64,000 nucleotides of DNA. Source: Deltaproteobacteria bacterium. GTDB taxonomy: Bacteria > Myxococcota_A > UBA9160 > PR03. Position 1 is the first letter of the stretch. Every line of letters begins with the position of its first letter. Shown piece after piece: positions 41,801 to 51,748 of this stretch. The stretch covers positions 43,385-107,384 of the forward strand of contig JAPSFT010000016.1 in the NCBI GenBank assembly GCA_035063765.1, read 5' to 3'. Both the position numbers and the translations under genes were made by a program. A model generated the notes under the pieces. The model had not been told where the DNA came from, made no database searches, and was given only the letters and a program-made list of their open reading frames with translations.

Positions 41801-42457
41801 GTTCTGCGCCGAGCCGCGCAGGACCGGCCGGTCCGGCGTCAGGCGGCGCGCCCGGTGCGCGAGCACGTCCGCCTCCGCCACCAGCGCGCGCAGGTCGTCG
41901 TCGGCGAGCAGCTCGATCCGGCTCATCTCGTGCGAGGTGCGGAAGCCGTCGAAGAAGTGCAGGAACGGGATCCGGCTACGCAGCGAGGCCGCGTGCGCGA
42001 CGAGCGCCAGGTCGTGCGCCTCCTGGACACTCGCGCTCGCGAGCATCGCGAAGCCGGTCGCGCGCGCCGCCATCACGTCGCTGTGGTCCCCGAAGATCGA
42101 CAGCGCGTGCGTCGCGATCGCGCGGGCCGCCACGTGGATCACCGCCGGGCACAGCTCGCCGGCGATCTTGTACATGTTCGGCAGCATGAGCAGAAGGCCC
42201 TGCGAAGCCGTGAAGGTCGTGGCGAGCGCGCCGCGCTGCACCGCGCCGTGCAGCGCGCCGGCCGCGCCGCCCTCGCTCTGCATCGCGATCACCTCGGGCA
42301 CGACGCCCCAGAGGTTCGTGCGCCCCTCGCTGCTCCAGGCGTCGCACAGCTCGCCCATCGGGGAGGCGGGCGTGATCGGGTAGATCGCGAGCACCTCGCT
42401 GAGCGCGTGCGCGACCCGTGCCGCCGCCTCGTTGCCGTCGATGCATGCCCGGGCCAT
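38894..42457 (-). CDS. nifJ: Pyruvate:ferredoxin (flavodoxin) oxidoreductase
   Basis: This is a single-chain PFOR of 1187 aa that converts pyruvate and CoA to acetyl-CoA, CO2 and reduced ferredoxin. The N-terminal pyrimidine-binding domain has 'YPITPASPMGELCDAW'; two ferredoxin-type clusters are in 'CIDCGKCALVCPHAAIRMKA' and 'CTGCGVCVDVCPARSKTEV'; the ThDP/proximal-cluster domain has 'GACAGCGETPYLKLLSQLFG', 'ANATGCSSIYGGNLPTTPW' and 'GDGWAYDIGTGGLDHLLASG'. The ATG is preceded by GAGGAG. It coexists with PDH in this genome, and its reduced ferredoxin could connect to hydrogen metabolism. Confidence 0.97.
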   Translation of the reverse strand: MARACIDGNEAAARVAHALSEVLAIYPITPASPMGELCDAWSSEGRTNLWGVVPEVIAMQSEGGAAGALHGAVQRGALATTFTASQGLLLMLPNMYKIAGELCPAVIHVAARAIATHALSIFGDHSDVMAARATGFAMLASASVQEAHDLALVAHAASLRSRIPFLHFFDGFRTSHEMSRIELLADDDLRALVAEADVLAHRARRLTPDRPVLRGSAQNPDVFFQAREAANPFYDALPEIVQGRMDALGARTGRRYGLVDYAGAPDAERVLVLMGSGAGAARQAVAALCERGERVGLLVVRLYRPFPGRALCAALPASVRALAVLDRSKEPGAPGEPLYQDVVAALCAQGGGRAARMPRVIGGRYGLASKEFTPAMAKAALDELAREAPRNGFTLGIVDDVTHRSLPVASDFRVPHQGVSAVFFGLGSDGTVGATKSTVRILGEQAGLFAQGTFVYDSKKSGAITVSHLRFGTRPIEASYRIDEADFVACHQFGLLERVDVLGCAAPGATLLLDSPYGPEAVWEHLLREVQEEILRKRLSLWVIDAHRVAREVGMANRINTVMQPCFFALAGVLPREQAIAAIRESVRRAYAKRGPAVVERNLAAVDGSLAALRRVAVPAAASATRRRAPLVPPEAPAFLQRVTARLLAGEGDRLPVSALPADGTFPTGSARYEKRAIAQEIPIWDPALCIDCGKCALVCPHAAIRMKAYPEAELAGAPPGFPSKPFRSRELPDRLLTIQVAPDDCTGCGVCVDVCPARSKTEVKRKAIRMAPAAAHRDRERPRFEFFLGLSDPDPAGFSAATVKHSQCLPPLFEFSGACAGCGETPYLKLLSQLFGDRILVANATGCSSIYGGNLPTTPWTVNRAGRGPAWANSLFEDDAEFGLGMLLALERHRDEARMLLTRLAPRIGEELARGILAAGQADEASIAAQRERVAALRVALGGIAGPESAAAQRLLSLADDLVRKSVWVVGGDGWAYDIGTGGLDHLLASGRDVNVLVLDTQVYSNTGGQASKATPRGAVAKFASAGRAVARKDLGLLASSYGNVYVAQVAMGADDAQCVKAFLEAEAWPGPSLLIAYSTCIAHGIDMTRSMSRQRDAVRSGFWPLYRYHPGPGPHQRPFQLDSRAPTLPIAEFAAGEARFAVLQRSDPQRARHLLALAQADADERWRLYEQLSRVERTLPHEHEE

Positions 42458-42467
42458 GCGACGCTCC

Positions 42468-43958
42468 TCAGCCGGGGTGGGCGGCGTCCTTCCGGACGCG
42501 GCGTGCGGTGCGCCCGGGCGGCGCCGCGGCCACGCCCCCGGCCCCTTCCCGCTCGGCGAGCGCACGCAGCTCGCGCAGCTCGTGGGCCACCGCCTCGACC
42601 AGGTCGTGGAGGTCGGGCACCCGCTCCCAGTCCGCCGTGAAGCCCCACGAGAGCGTGCGCCCGTAGCTGAAGAGCGCGATCCCGATCCCGAGCGTGCCCA
42701 CCAGCGGCACCAGCGGGTGCGCCTCGAGCAGGCGCGCGCCGAGGAGGTACAGAGGCTGGCGCGGCCCCGGCACGTTGGTGACGACGAGGTGGAAGGGAGC
42801 GCCCTCCTCGAGCAGGCGTGCGCCGAGCGCGATCGGCGTCGCGCCCAGCCACTCGAGGGCCTGCGTGAGGGTCTCCGCGCCGAGCGACTCGTGGCGTTCC
42901 TTGAGCCGCCCCGTCTCCTCGCGCACCCGCTCGAGACGCGTGCGGCGATCGCGCTCGGCGAGCGGCAGGGTCACCACCCAGGCCGCCACCCGGTTGCCGA
43001 GGGCGCCGCGCTCGCTCGCCGCGCGCGTGCTCACGGGCGCCATCACCCGGAGCTCGACGCCCTCGAGGTCGATCCGCCGCACCTCGCCCAGGTAGCGGCG
43101 CAGCGCGCCCGCGACGATCGCGAGGGCGACGTCGTTCACGGTGCCGCCGAAGGCCGCGCGCACGCATCCGATCTCGTCGAGCGAGGTGGCGAGCCAGTCG
43201 ACGCGCCGGTGCGGGCCGACCGGCTGGTTGAAGGGAAGGGGCGCGGCCCGCGAGGCCCCCGCCGCCAGCGCCCGGCCCGTCGCCCGCGCGCGCTCGAGGA
43301 GCGCCCTGCGAGCGCCGTCCTCGTCGCCGGCCAGCCGGCGCAGCGCCCCCGCGAGCGCGAAGGGCGCGCGCCCGAGGCGGACCAGCTCGGCGGTCGCGTA
43401 CTCGCGCGCCGTCGGCCCGCGACGCGGCCGGAAGACGGCCGCCGGCGCGACCTCGGCGACCGGCTCGGGCGTCATCAGCACGCGCATCAGCTCGGCACCC
43501 GAGACGCCGTCGACCATGGCGTGGTGGACCTTGTGGACGAGCGCCACGCGGTCGCCCTCGAGGCCCTCCACGATCCACAGCTCCCAGAGCGGCTTGTGCA
43601 GGTCGAGACGCTGCTCGAAGATGCGCGCGCAGCTGCGCTTGAGCAGGCGCTCGTCGCCGGGCCGCGGCAGGCGGCTGTGGCGGACGTGATAGCGGAGGTT
43701 GAAGCGCGCGTCGTCGACCCAGATCGGATGGCCGCCGAGCGGTGCGGGCTCGACGCGCTGCCGGTAGCGGGGCAGCCGGTGCAGCCGCGACGCCACGTAG
43801 GCGAGGATCCGCTCGACGTCGATCGCGCCGTCCGCGCCACGCAGCGGTGCCGCCTCGTGGATCTGCACCGCGCCGACGTGCATCGGGGTGTCGGGCCCCT
43901 CCTGGATCAGGAAGGCCCGGTCGAGTTCGCGCAGGCGCTGGTAGGCGTAGTCGCTCAT
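42468..43958 (-). CDS. Wax ester synthase/diacylglycerol acyltransferase (second of pair)
   Basis: This WS/DGAT-family acyltransferase (496 aa) uses acyl-CoA to make wax esters or triacylglycerol. The catalytic motif is 'HHAMVDG' (His145, His146, Asp150). Family landmarks: 'PLWELWIVEGLEGDRVALVHKVHH' split at 20, 'GGTVNDVALAIVAGALRRYL', 'LGNRVAAWVVTLP', 'NVPGPRQPLYLLGA' and 'FSYGRTLSWGFTADWERVPD'. It overlaps the upstream paralogue by 4 nt (ATGA), so the two are translationally coupled. The tail 'GRTARRVRKDAAHPG' is basic. Confidence 0.94.
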   Translation of the reverse strand: MSDYAYQRLRELDRAFLIQEGPDTPMHVGAVQIHEAAPLRGADGAIDVERILAYVASRLHRLPRYRQRVEPAPLGGHPIWVDDARFNLRYHVRHSRLPRPGDERLLKRSCARIFEQRLDLHKPLWELWIVEGLEGDRVALVHKVHHAMVDGVSGAELMRVLMTPEPVAEVAPAAVFRPRRGPTAREYATAELVRLGRAPFALAGALRRLAGDEDGARRALLERARATGRALAAGASRAAPLPFNQPVGPHRRVDWLATSLDEIGCVRAAFGGTVNDVALAIVAGALRRYLGEVRRIDLEGVELRVMAPVSTRAASERGALGNRVAAWVVTLPLAERDRRTRLERVREETGRLKERHESLGAETLTQALEWLGATPIALGARLLEEGAPFHLVVTNVPGPRQPLYLLGARLLEAHPLVPLVGTLGIGIALFSYGRTLSWGFTADWERVPDLHDLVEAVAHELRELRALAEREGAGGVAAAPPGRTARRVRKDAAHPG

Positions 43959-45367
43959 CGCGCCGCCGCCGCGAGCTTCGCGATGGCCTCGAGCTCCTCC
44001 CGGACGAAGGCGACGAGCTCGTGCAGGTCGGGTACGGCGTCCCAGTCGGCAGCGAAGCCCCAGAACAGGGCGCCGTCGTAGCTGAAGAGCGCGATCCCGA
44101 GCGCCTGGTTCGAGAACAGCGGCACCAGCGGGTAGATCGCCTCGAGGCGCGCGCCGAGCAGCTCGAGCGGAACCTGCGGGCCCGGAACGTTCGTCACGAT
44201 CAGGTTGAAGGCGCGCGCCCGGGCGGCAAGCCGCGAGAGGCCCGGCATGAGGCCCGCCAGCAGCGCGTCGCTCAGCCCCTCGAGCAGCTCGCCGCCCGCG
44301 GCGAGGTCGGAGGCCTTGACCCGCTCCGTCTCCGCGACCACGCGCCGGAAGCGCTCCGCGCGCTCCGGCTCGTCGACCGGCAGGCGCGCCGCGAGCGACA
44401 CCACGCGGTTGCCGAGCTGCGCGCGCTGGTCCCTCCGGCGTACGCTCATCGGCACCATCGCGCGGAAGTCGAGCGCGTCGACGGCGAGCCCACGGCGGCG
44501 CAGGAAGCGGCGCATCGCTCCCGCCACGACGGCGAGCACCACGTCGTTGACGGTGCCGCCGAGCCGCTCCCGCGCCTCCCTCACGGTCGCGAGGTCCGTG
44601 CGCAGCCAGTCGAAGCGGCGATAGGGTCCGATGTCGTCGTTGAGCGGCGTGCTCGAGGCGGAGCTGGCGCCGGCCTGGAGCAGGTGGGCCACGGCCGCGA
44701 GCGACGTGCGCGCCTCCTCGGCCGCGTGCAGCGGCTCCCGCAGCCACCGCACTCCCGCGGACGCCGCGCGAGCCGGCAGCGCGAAGCGCCGGCCTAGCTC
44801 GTCGCGCAGGAGCTCGAGCCCGCTCGGCGCCGGGCGGGGGATCCAGCGCGGCGGCGCCGCCGCCCCTGGCCCCGCCGGGGTCATGAAGGCCGCGAGCAGC
44901 CCGGCCCCCGCGATCCCGTCCACCATGCAGTGGTGGATCTTGGAGATCACCGCAAAGCGGCCGCCCGTGAGCCCCTCGACGAGCCACAGCTCCCAGAGCG
45001 GGCGGTGACGGTCGAGCTTCTGCGAGAAGATCCGTCCGGCGAGGCGCTTGAGCTGGCGCTCGCTCCCCGGCTCCGGGAGTGCGGTGTGGCGCAGGTGGTA
45101 GTCGAGGCGGAAGCTCGGGTCGTCCACCCACACCGGATGGCGGAAGCCGGGGATCTCGGCGAGGCGCTGGCGGAAGCGGGGGTGGCGGTGGAGCGCCGGC
45201 TCGGCGAGCGCGCGGATCCGCTCGATGTCGAGCCCGGCGGCGGGCTCCCCGAGCGCGTCGCCCGCAACGATCGCGACGCAGCCGACGTGCATGTGCACGC
45301 TCGGCGACTCGACCTCGAGGAAGGTCGCGTCGAGGGCCGAGAGGCGCTCGTAGTGGGAATACGCCAT
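43955..45367 (-). CDS. Wax ester synthase/diacylglycerol acyltransferase (first of pair)
   Basis: This is a paralogue of its neighbour (470 aa) with 'HHCMVDG' at the same position (His145, His146). 'YSHYERLSALDATFLEVE', 'PLWELWLVEGLTGGRFAVISK', 'GGTVNDVVLAVVAGAMRRFL', 'LGNRVVSLAARLP', 'NVPGPQVPLELLGA' and 'FSYDGALFWGFAADWDAVPD' are all conserved. A GGAGG lies just upstream of the ATG. The two enzymes may differ in alcohol acceptor or chain length. A minus-strand frame continues far upstream without homology. Confidence 0.94.
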   Translation of the reverse strand: MAYSHYERLSALDATFLEVESPSVHMHVGCVAIVAGDALGEPAAGLDIERIRALAEPALHRHPRFRQRLAEIPGFRHPVWVDDPSFRLDYHLRHTALPEPGSERQLKRLAGRIFSQKLDRHRPLWELWLVEGLTGGRFAVISKIHHCMVDGIAGAGLLAAFMTPAGPGAAAPPRWIPRPAPSGLELLRDELGRRFALPARAASAGVRWLREPLHAAEEARTSLAAVAHLLQAGASSASSTPLNDDIGPYRRFDWLRTDLATVREARERLGGTVNDVVLAVVAGAMRRFLRRRGLAVDALDFRAMVPMSVRRRDQRAQLGNRVVSLAARLPVDEPERAERFRRVVAETERVKASDLAAGGELLEGLSDALLAGLMPGLSRLAARARAFNLIVTNVPGPQVPLELLGARLEAIYPLVPLFSNQALGIALFSYDGALFWGFAADWDAVPDLHELVAFVREELEAIAKLAAAAR

Positions 45368-45411
45368 CGGACCCTCCGCTGCCCCCCTGCCCTTCGCGAA
45401 CTTGCGAGAGT

Positions 45412-45431
45412 CGTGCCCGGCGCCGGGCACG
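45412..45431. promoter_or_regulatory. Perfect 20-bp palindrome in divergent region
   Basis: CGTGCCCGGCGCCGGGCACG is perfectly self-complementary. It is bracketed by outer arms CCCTTCGCG (45390-45398) and CGCGAAGGG (45430-45438). It lies 45 nt upstream of the WS/DGAT start, a typical operator position for a dimeric regulator of the lipid genes. It might alternatively form a cruciform or a hairpin in the leader. Confidence 0.5.
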
Positions 45432-45568
45432 CGAAGGGCGCTCGCGCCCGCCAGCATGTGACGACACGCCCCAGCCATGGGGCCTGCGGGCGCGTAGCAT
45501 CGAGGCAGACGGGGGACGATCCCCGAAGCGCGCGTGGCGCTCCGCGGCTTTCCTGCACATTCTCGCGT

Positions 45569-45583
45569 CGGCACGGCACTTGC
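45569..45583 (+). promoter_or_regulatory. Sigma-54 (RpoN) promoter, -24/-12 type
   Basis: The element reads CGGCACG-N4-TTGC, with GG at 45570-45571 and GC at 45582-45583, exactly ten bases between the invariant pairs. This matches the RpoN consensus TGGCACG-N4-TTGC(A/T) in all but the first base. It lies 35 nt upstream of the ATG of the phasin-like gene, giving a short leader. It implies activation by an enhancer-binding protein; no such gene is in the window. Confidence 0.65.
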
Positions 45584-45618
45584 GTCGGAATCGATCGCCC
45601 ATCCGGAGGGAGGCATCG

Positions 45619-46038
45619 ATGACGGCCAGGAAGAGCAGCAGAACGAGCAAGCCCCGGGCCCGCGCAGCCGGGCGGCGGAACGTGATGCGGACGATCGCGC
45701 GCGTCGAGCGCGAGCTGCCGCCGACGCTGGCGCAGTTCTCGCGGCGGATGCGCCGCGGGCTCGGCGATCTCGAGCACCGCATCGAGCAGGCGGCCGCGCC
45801 GGCGCGGCGCGAGATCGCACGGGCCCTGCGCGAGGCGAGCCACGCGCTCGGGCGCTTCGAGACCGAGGGCGCGCGGGCCTGGCGCAGCCTGACCCACGAG
45901 GCGCGCCGCGACGCGATCGCGGCGCTGCGCCGGCTCGAGCGCACGCTCGAGGAGGGCGGGCGGCGCAAGGCGGCAGCGCCTCGCCGCCAGCGCGCCGGCG
46001 CCCGCGCTGGCGCGCGAAGGAGCGCGAGCGACGCCTGA
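45619..46038 (+). CDS. Small basic helical protein, phasin-like
   Basis: This 139-aa protein has a basic N-terminus ('MTARKSSRTSKPRARAAGRR'), a long central amphipathic helical region ('TIARVERELPPTLAQFSRRM...DLEHRIEQAAAPARREIARAL...RRLERTLEEGG') and a basic Ala/Arg tail. It has no signal peptide and no recognised domain. The amphipathic helices resemble phasins or other granule- and lipid-coating proteins, and the location between wax-ester genes and PEP synthase fits, but a nucleoid-associated (histone-H1-like) role is as easily argued from the basic ends. Good RBS (GGAGGGAGG) before the ATG; sigma-54 promoter just upstream. Confidence 0.65.
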   Translation: MTARKSSRTSKPRARAAGRRNVMRTIARVERELPPTLAQFSRRMRRGLGDLEHRIEQAAAPARREIARALREASHALGRFETEGARAWRSLTHEARRDAIAALRRLERTLEEGGRRKAAAPRRQRAGARAGARRSASDA

Positions 46039-46126
46039 GGGCGGCGCGGCCGGCCGGGGCCACCTCGCGCGCCCGGCGCGCCGAGGGCTCTCGCCGGCCG
46101 TCCCGCCGCACACCGGGGAGAGCGGG

Positions 46127-48514
<2,388 letters not shown>

Positions 48515-48526
48515 GGAGAGGAATCC

Positions 48527-49840
48527 GTGCGGCGGCCGCTCCTTCGCCCCTTCGTCCTCGTGACCCTGCTCCTCGCCGCCGCACCCGCCGCGGCGCAACG
48601 GGCGATCGAGTGGTCTGCACCGCTCCCCTTCACCGGCGGCCAGGGCCAGACGCACGGTGACCTCGTCGCGCACGCCGGTGGCGTCACCGCCTTCTACTCG
48701 CGCCCCGACCTCGGCGGCCTGCGCCTGTTCCTCTACCGCTGGGGCACGGACGGCGCGCTGCTCCTTGCGCGCGAGGTCGGCGACCCGGCCGAGATCTACT
48801 ACGAGCCGGGCGCCTGCTGGGACGGCGCGCGCTACGCCGTCGCGGCGTCCTCCTACACGCGCGGGCACTTCCTCGTCCTCGACGCCGCCGGCGACGCGCT
48901 CCTGCCGACGATGGCGCTCCCGGGGATTCCCTTCGGCGGGCGCACGGCGGCCTTCCGGGTCCGCTGCACGCCGCTCGGCTACGCCGTCTTCGCGCTGCTG
49001 CTCGAGCCGGAGTTCGAGGGCTCTCCCTACTACTACACCCGCCTCCACTACTGGCTGCTCGACGCGACCGGTGCGGCGGCGGTGGAGCGCGACCTCGGCA
49101 TCCTGCTCTCGCCGATCTCCTACCCGGGGTTCGAGGGCCTCGAGAAGGAGTACTACGACGTCGCCTGGACCGGAAACGGCTTCCTCGTCGCGTACAGCGC
49201 GGAGTGCGGCGCGCCGGCCTCCTTCCAGGCCTGCTATCGCGTCGTCGACGCCGCGGGCGAGACCGTGCGCGCCGAGGCGCCGCTCACGACCGTGCCGACC
49301 CAGGGCCCGCACCTCGCCAGCCACGGTGCCGTCGTGGGCGCGGCGACGCTGCTCGAGGTTCCGTTCCCGAGCCCCTCGAACACCCCGTACGCGCGCTTCT
49401 TCGACGCCGACGGGACGCCGCGCGGGCCCGAGCAGCCGTACTCCGACCCCGCCCTCTTCCCGCTCGGCTACGCCCCGGCGCTGGTATCGACCCGGGACGG
49501 CTTCCTTGCGGCCTACGTACAACCGAATCCGTTCACGCTCGCCTACGAGGTGATGCTCGCGCCCTTCACGCCGCTCGGCGCGCAGCTCGGCTACGGTGCC
49601 GCCGTTGCCGACCCGGCGAATCTCGTGCCGGACACCGTCAACCTCGGCATCGACTTCCAGCTCGCGGCCCAGGGCACCCGCCTCTACGGGAAGGGCCAGG
49701 CGGGCATCGTCCAGGTGGCTCCGATCGTCTTCGGCATCCCCGAGCCGGGGGTGAACGCGCTCGCCGCCACCGCGTTCCTCGCGCTCGCGGCAGCGGCGCG
49801 CCGCGGTATCGTGCGGCCGTGGACAAGCAGGCGCTCGTAG
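48527..49840 (+). CDS. Exported protein with PEP-CTERM-like tail
   Basis: This 437-aa protein has an N-terminal signal peptide ('LVTLLLAAAPAAAQRA') and a large beta-rich body with several repeats of the kind 'GDGLRLFLYRW...GARYAVAASSYTRG...GNGFLVAYS', suggesting a beta-propeller. It ends with 'IPEPGVNALAATAFLALAAAARRG', a PEP motif, hydrophobic helix and Arg cluster as in PEP-CTERM sorting signals recognised by exosortase. GTG start with GGAGAGGA upstream. It lies 12 nt after ppsA. The last 22 nt overlap the Gre-like gene. The function is unknown; probably surface-located. Confidence 0.82.
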   Translation: MRRPLLRPFVLVTLLLAAAPAAAQRAIEWSAPLPFTGGQGQTHGDLVAHAGGVTAFYSRPDLGGLRLFLYRWGTDGALLLAREVGDPAEIYYEPGACWDGARYAVAASSYTRGHFLVLDAAGDALLPTMALPGIPFGGRTAAFRVRCTPLGYAVFALLLEPEFEGSPYYYTRLHYWLLDATGAAAVERDLGILLSPISYPGFEGLEKEYYDVAWTGNGFLVAYSAECGAPASFQACYRVVDAAGETVRAEAPLTTVPTQGPHLASHGAVVGAATLLEVPFPSPSNTPYARFFDADGTPRGPEQPYSDPALFPLGYAPALVSTRDGFLAAYVQPNPFTLAYEVMLAPFTPLGAQLGYGAAVADPANLVPDTVNLGIDFQLAAQGTRLYGKGQAGIVQVAPIVFGIPEPGVNALAATAFLALAAAARRGIVRPWTSRRS

Positions 49841-50307
49841 CCCAGCTCCGCGCCCGGCTCGCCGAGGCGCTCGCCGTGAGCGAGCGCGCGCACGAGGCGG
49901 CAGCCGAGGAGGCGCGCCACGGCGCGACGGCGGCCGAGAAGCGCGACGACGCGCGTGTGGCCCTCGAGTGGTCGCATCTCGCGCGCGGGCAGGCGCGCAG
50001 GGTGGCACAGCTCCGCGCGGACCTCGCGGCCCTCGACGGCTTCGCGCCGGGGTCGCTCGCGCCGGGCTCGGCGGCGGCGCTCGGCGCCGTCGTAGAGGTC
50101 GAGCACGAGGAAGGCGGGCTCACCTTCTTCCTCGCGCCGGCGGGCGCGGGCGAGGAGCTGAGCGGACCGGGCGGCGACGGCTTCCTCACCGTCGCGACGC
50201 CCGCCTCGCCGCTCGGGCGCGCGGTGCTCGGGCGGCGGGTCGGCGACGTGGTCGAGGCCCGGATCGGCGGCGAGCGGCGGGAGTGGACGATCGCCTGGGT
50301 GGCCTGA
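49819..50307 (+). CDS. GreA/GreB-family-like protein
   Basis: This 162-aa protein has an N-terminal helical coiled-coil-like half ('ALVAQLRARLAEALAVSERAHEAAAEEARHGATAAEKRDDARVAL', about residues 4-50) and a C-terminal FKBP-like half ending in 'SPLGRAVLGRRVGDVVEARIGGERREWTI', the signature of Gre transcript-cleavage factors (usually 'SPLGKALLGKKVGD'). Gre factors rescue stalled RNA polymerase. The GTG start lies inside the tail codons of the preceding exported-protein gene. The acidic coiled-coil tip was not verified, so it may instead act as an inhibitor-type Gre paralogue. Confidence 0.78.
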   Translation: MDKQALVAQLRARLAEALAVSERAHEAAAEEARHGATAAEKRDDARVALEWSHLARGQARRVAQLRADLAALDGFAPGSLAPGSAAALGAVVEVEHEEGGLTFFLAPAGAGEELSGPGGDGFLTVATPASPLGRAVLGRRVGDVVEARIGGERREWTIAWVA

Positions 50308-50725
50308 GGTCCCGCCGGTCCGGGCAGGCGGCCGGGAACCCGAATCCGGCACCCACGGGTGTACCGTCGAGCACGACCCAAGGCTCACGGGCTCCTCCCT
50401 CGCCGGGGCTCACCATCCCGTTGCGAGCTGCGGCCAGCGGGCGGCTTCGTGCGGACTCGCGAAGCCGCTCGCAACGCAGCGGCCGAGCGGAGTACACTGC
50501 CCGCTGGAAGCCCCGCCCATGAGCGCGCGCTTCGATCTCGGGATCGCGAACGGAATCCGGGTGGACGGGACGGGTGCGGCACCCAGCGCGGGCGAGCGCA
50601 CGATCACGCACCGCCGCATCGCCGCGCCCGGCTCCGGTGGCCGAGGGAACGGTGATCCGCGAAGGCGGCTGCCACGCAGCCGGTGCGAGGGGAACGCTGC
50701 CAGGGCGCATGCTGCGCGGCTGCGG
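50308..50725. other. Intergenic region, 418 nt
   Basis: No supported gene was found between the Gre-like gene and the next exported-protein gene; the frames here lack homology and start signals. It holds a nested inverted repeat, annotated separately. Confidence 0.5.
50419..50476. repeat. Nested inverted repeat
   Basis: Outer arms CGTTGCGAGC (50419-50428) and GCTCGCAACG (50467-50476) are perfect 10-mers. Inside them are arms CGGCTTCG (50442-50449) and CGAAGCCG (50460-50467). The right arms are continuous while the left arms are separated by a short insertion. It could be the terminator of the Gre-like transcript or a decayed mobile-element end. Confidence 0.5.
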
Positions 50726-51631
50726 ATGCGGGCCGGCGGCCTCGTCTTCGTCTTGCTCTGCGCGGCGCCCGCGGCGGCCGAGGTCGTCTACTTCGAGGAT
50801 TTCGAGGATCAGGCTCACGACCTCGCGCTCGGTGGCGGTGCGGGCCACACGATCGGCGGCGGCGTCGCGACCCAGAGCTACGGCGTCGAGCCCGACGGCG
50901 GCGGCTACGACCTCGAGATGCGCCTCGACCTGCTGTCGCTCGCGAGTGACGAGGGCAGCGGCGGCTCCTATGTCTGGCCCGGCGCGCGCATCGACGTGCC
51001 GGCGCTCTCCGACGACGCCTTCTCGATCTCCGCCGAGCTCACGATCGACGAGGCGTTCGCGGGAGGCGCCGACCAGAGCCTCTCCGTCGGTCTCGTGGCG
51101 CGCTGCTCGTACCTCTTCGACCCCGACCACTGCGCCGGCCTCGACTCCAACCTGTTGTCGCTCCACTATCGGCTCAGCTACGCGATCGCGGGCAGCGGCT
51201 CGTTCATCGGCGCCGGGGCGCCGCTCGAGGCGGGCCAGCTGCGACTCGTCGAACGCAACGGCGACGGTCAGGTCGACGTGACGGTGCCAGGCATCGCGCC
51301 TCCGCTCGGCGCGCCGTTCGAGATGCGACTCGAAGGGACGGTCGTACCGGGCGGGCTCGCGATCGTCGGACGCATGCGCAACGGGGCCTCCGAAGCGGTC
51401 GTCGAGGGTTTCGATCCGACGCCGCTCACCGGCCCTGGCTTCGGCATCCGCACCGGCGGCTCCGTCGAAGGCCTCGGCGGCGCGGACGTGACCGGCGCCC
51501 TCGACGTGGACGTCGACGACGTCACGATCGCGCCCGAGCCCGACTCGCCGGCGATGGCGCTCGCCGCGCTGCTCGCGCTCGTCGCCGGCGGCCTCCGCTC
51601 GGGCAGGAGCTCCCCGCGACCCAGCCCGTGA
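50726..51631 (+). CDS. Exported protein with PEP-CTERM-like tail
   Basis: This 301-aa protein has the signal peptide 'MRAGGLVFVLLCAAPAAAE', then a beta-sandwich-like body beginning 'VVYFEDFEDQAHDLALGGG', typical of secreted PEP-CTERM proteins with a concanavalin-like or carbohydrate-binding fold. It ends in 'APEPDSPAMALAALLALVAGGLRSGRSS', a PEP motif plus hydrophobic helix plus Arg. The internal ATG was chosen because the signal peptide starts there; the longer frame upstream has no support. The function is unknown. Confidence 0.78.
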   Translation: MRAGGLVFVLLCAAPAAAEVVYFEDFEDQAHDLALGGGAGHTIGGGVATQSYGVEPDGGGYDLEMRLDLLSLASDEGSGGSYVWPGARIDVPALSDDAFSISAELTIDEAFAGGADQSLSVGLVARCSYLFDPDHCAGLDSNLLSLHYRLSYAIAGSGSFIGAGAPLEAGQLRLVERNGDGQVDVTVPGIAPPLGAPFEMRLEGTVVPGGLAIVGRMRNGASEAVVEGFDPTPLTGPGFGIRTGGSVEGLGGADVTGALDVDVDDVTIAPEPDSPAMALAALLALVAGGLRSGRSSPRPSP

Positions 51632-51691
51632 TCGTCGCCGACTCCCGCGCCAGCGGGCCGCCCGGCGCCCACGTCGTTCCCTTCGGCTCGA

Positions 51692-51711
51692 GGGCGCGCC
51701 TCCGGGCGCCC
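51692..51711. terminator. Hairpin between convergent genes
   Basis: Six-base-pair arms GGGCGC/GCGCCC with an 8-nt loop lie between the convergent exported-protein and methyltransferase genes. It is a modest bidirectional terminator candidate. Confidence 0.35.
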
Positions 51712-51748
51712 GACCGCAACGGCGCGCTCGTCTCCGAACCCGAGGACC

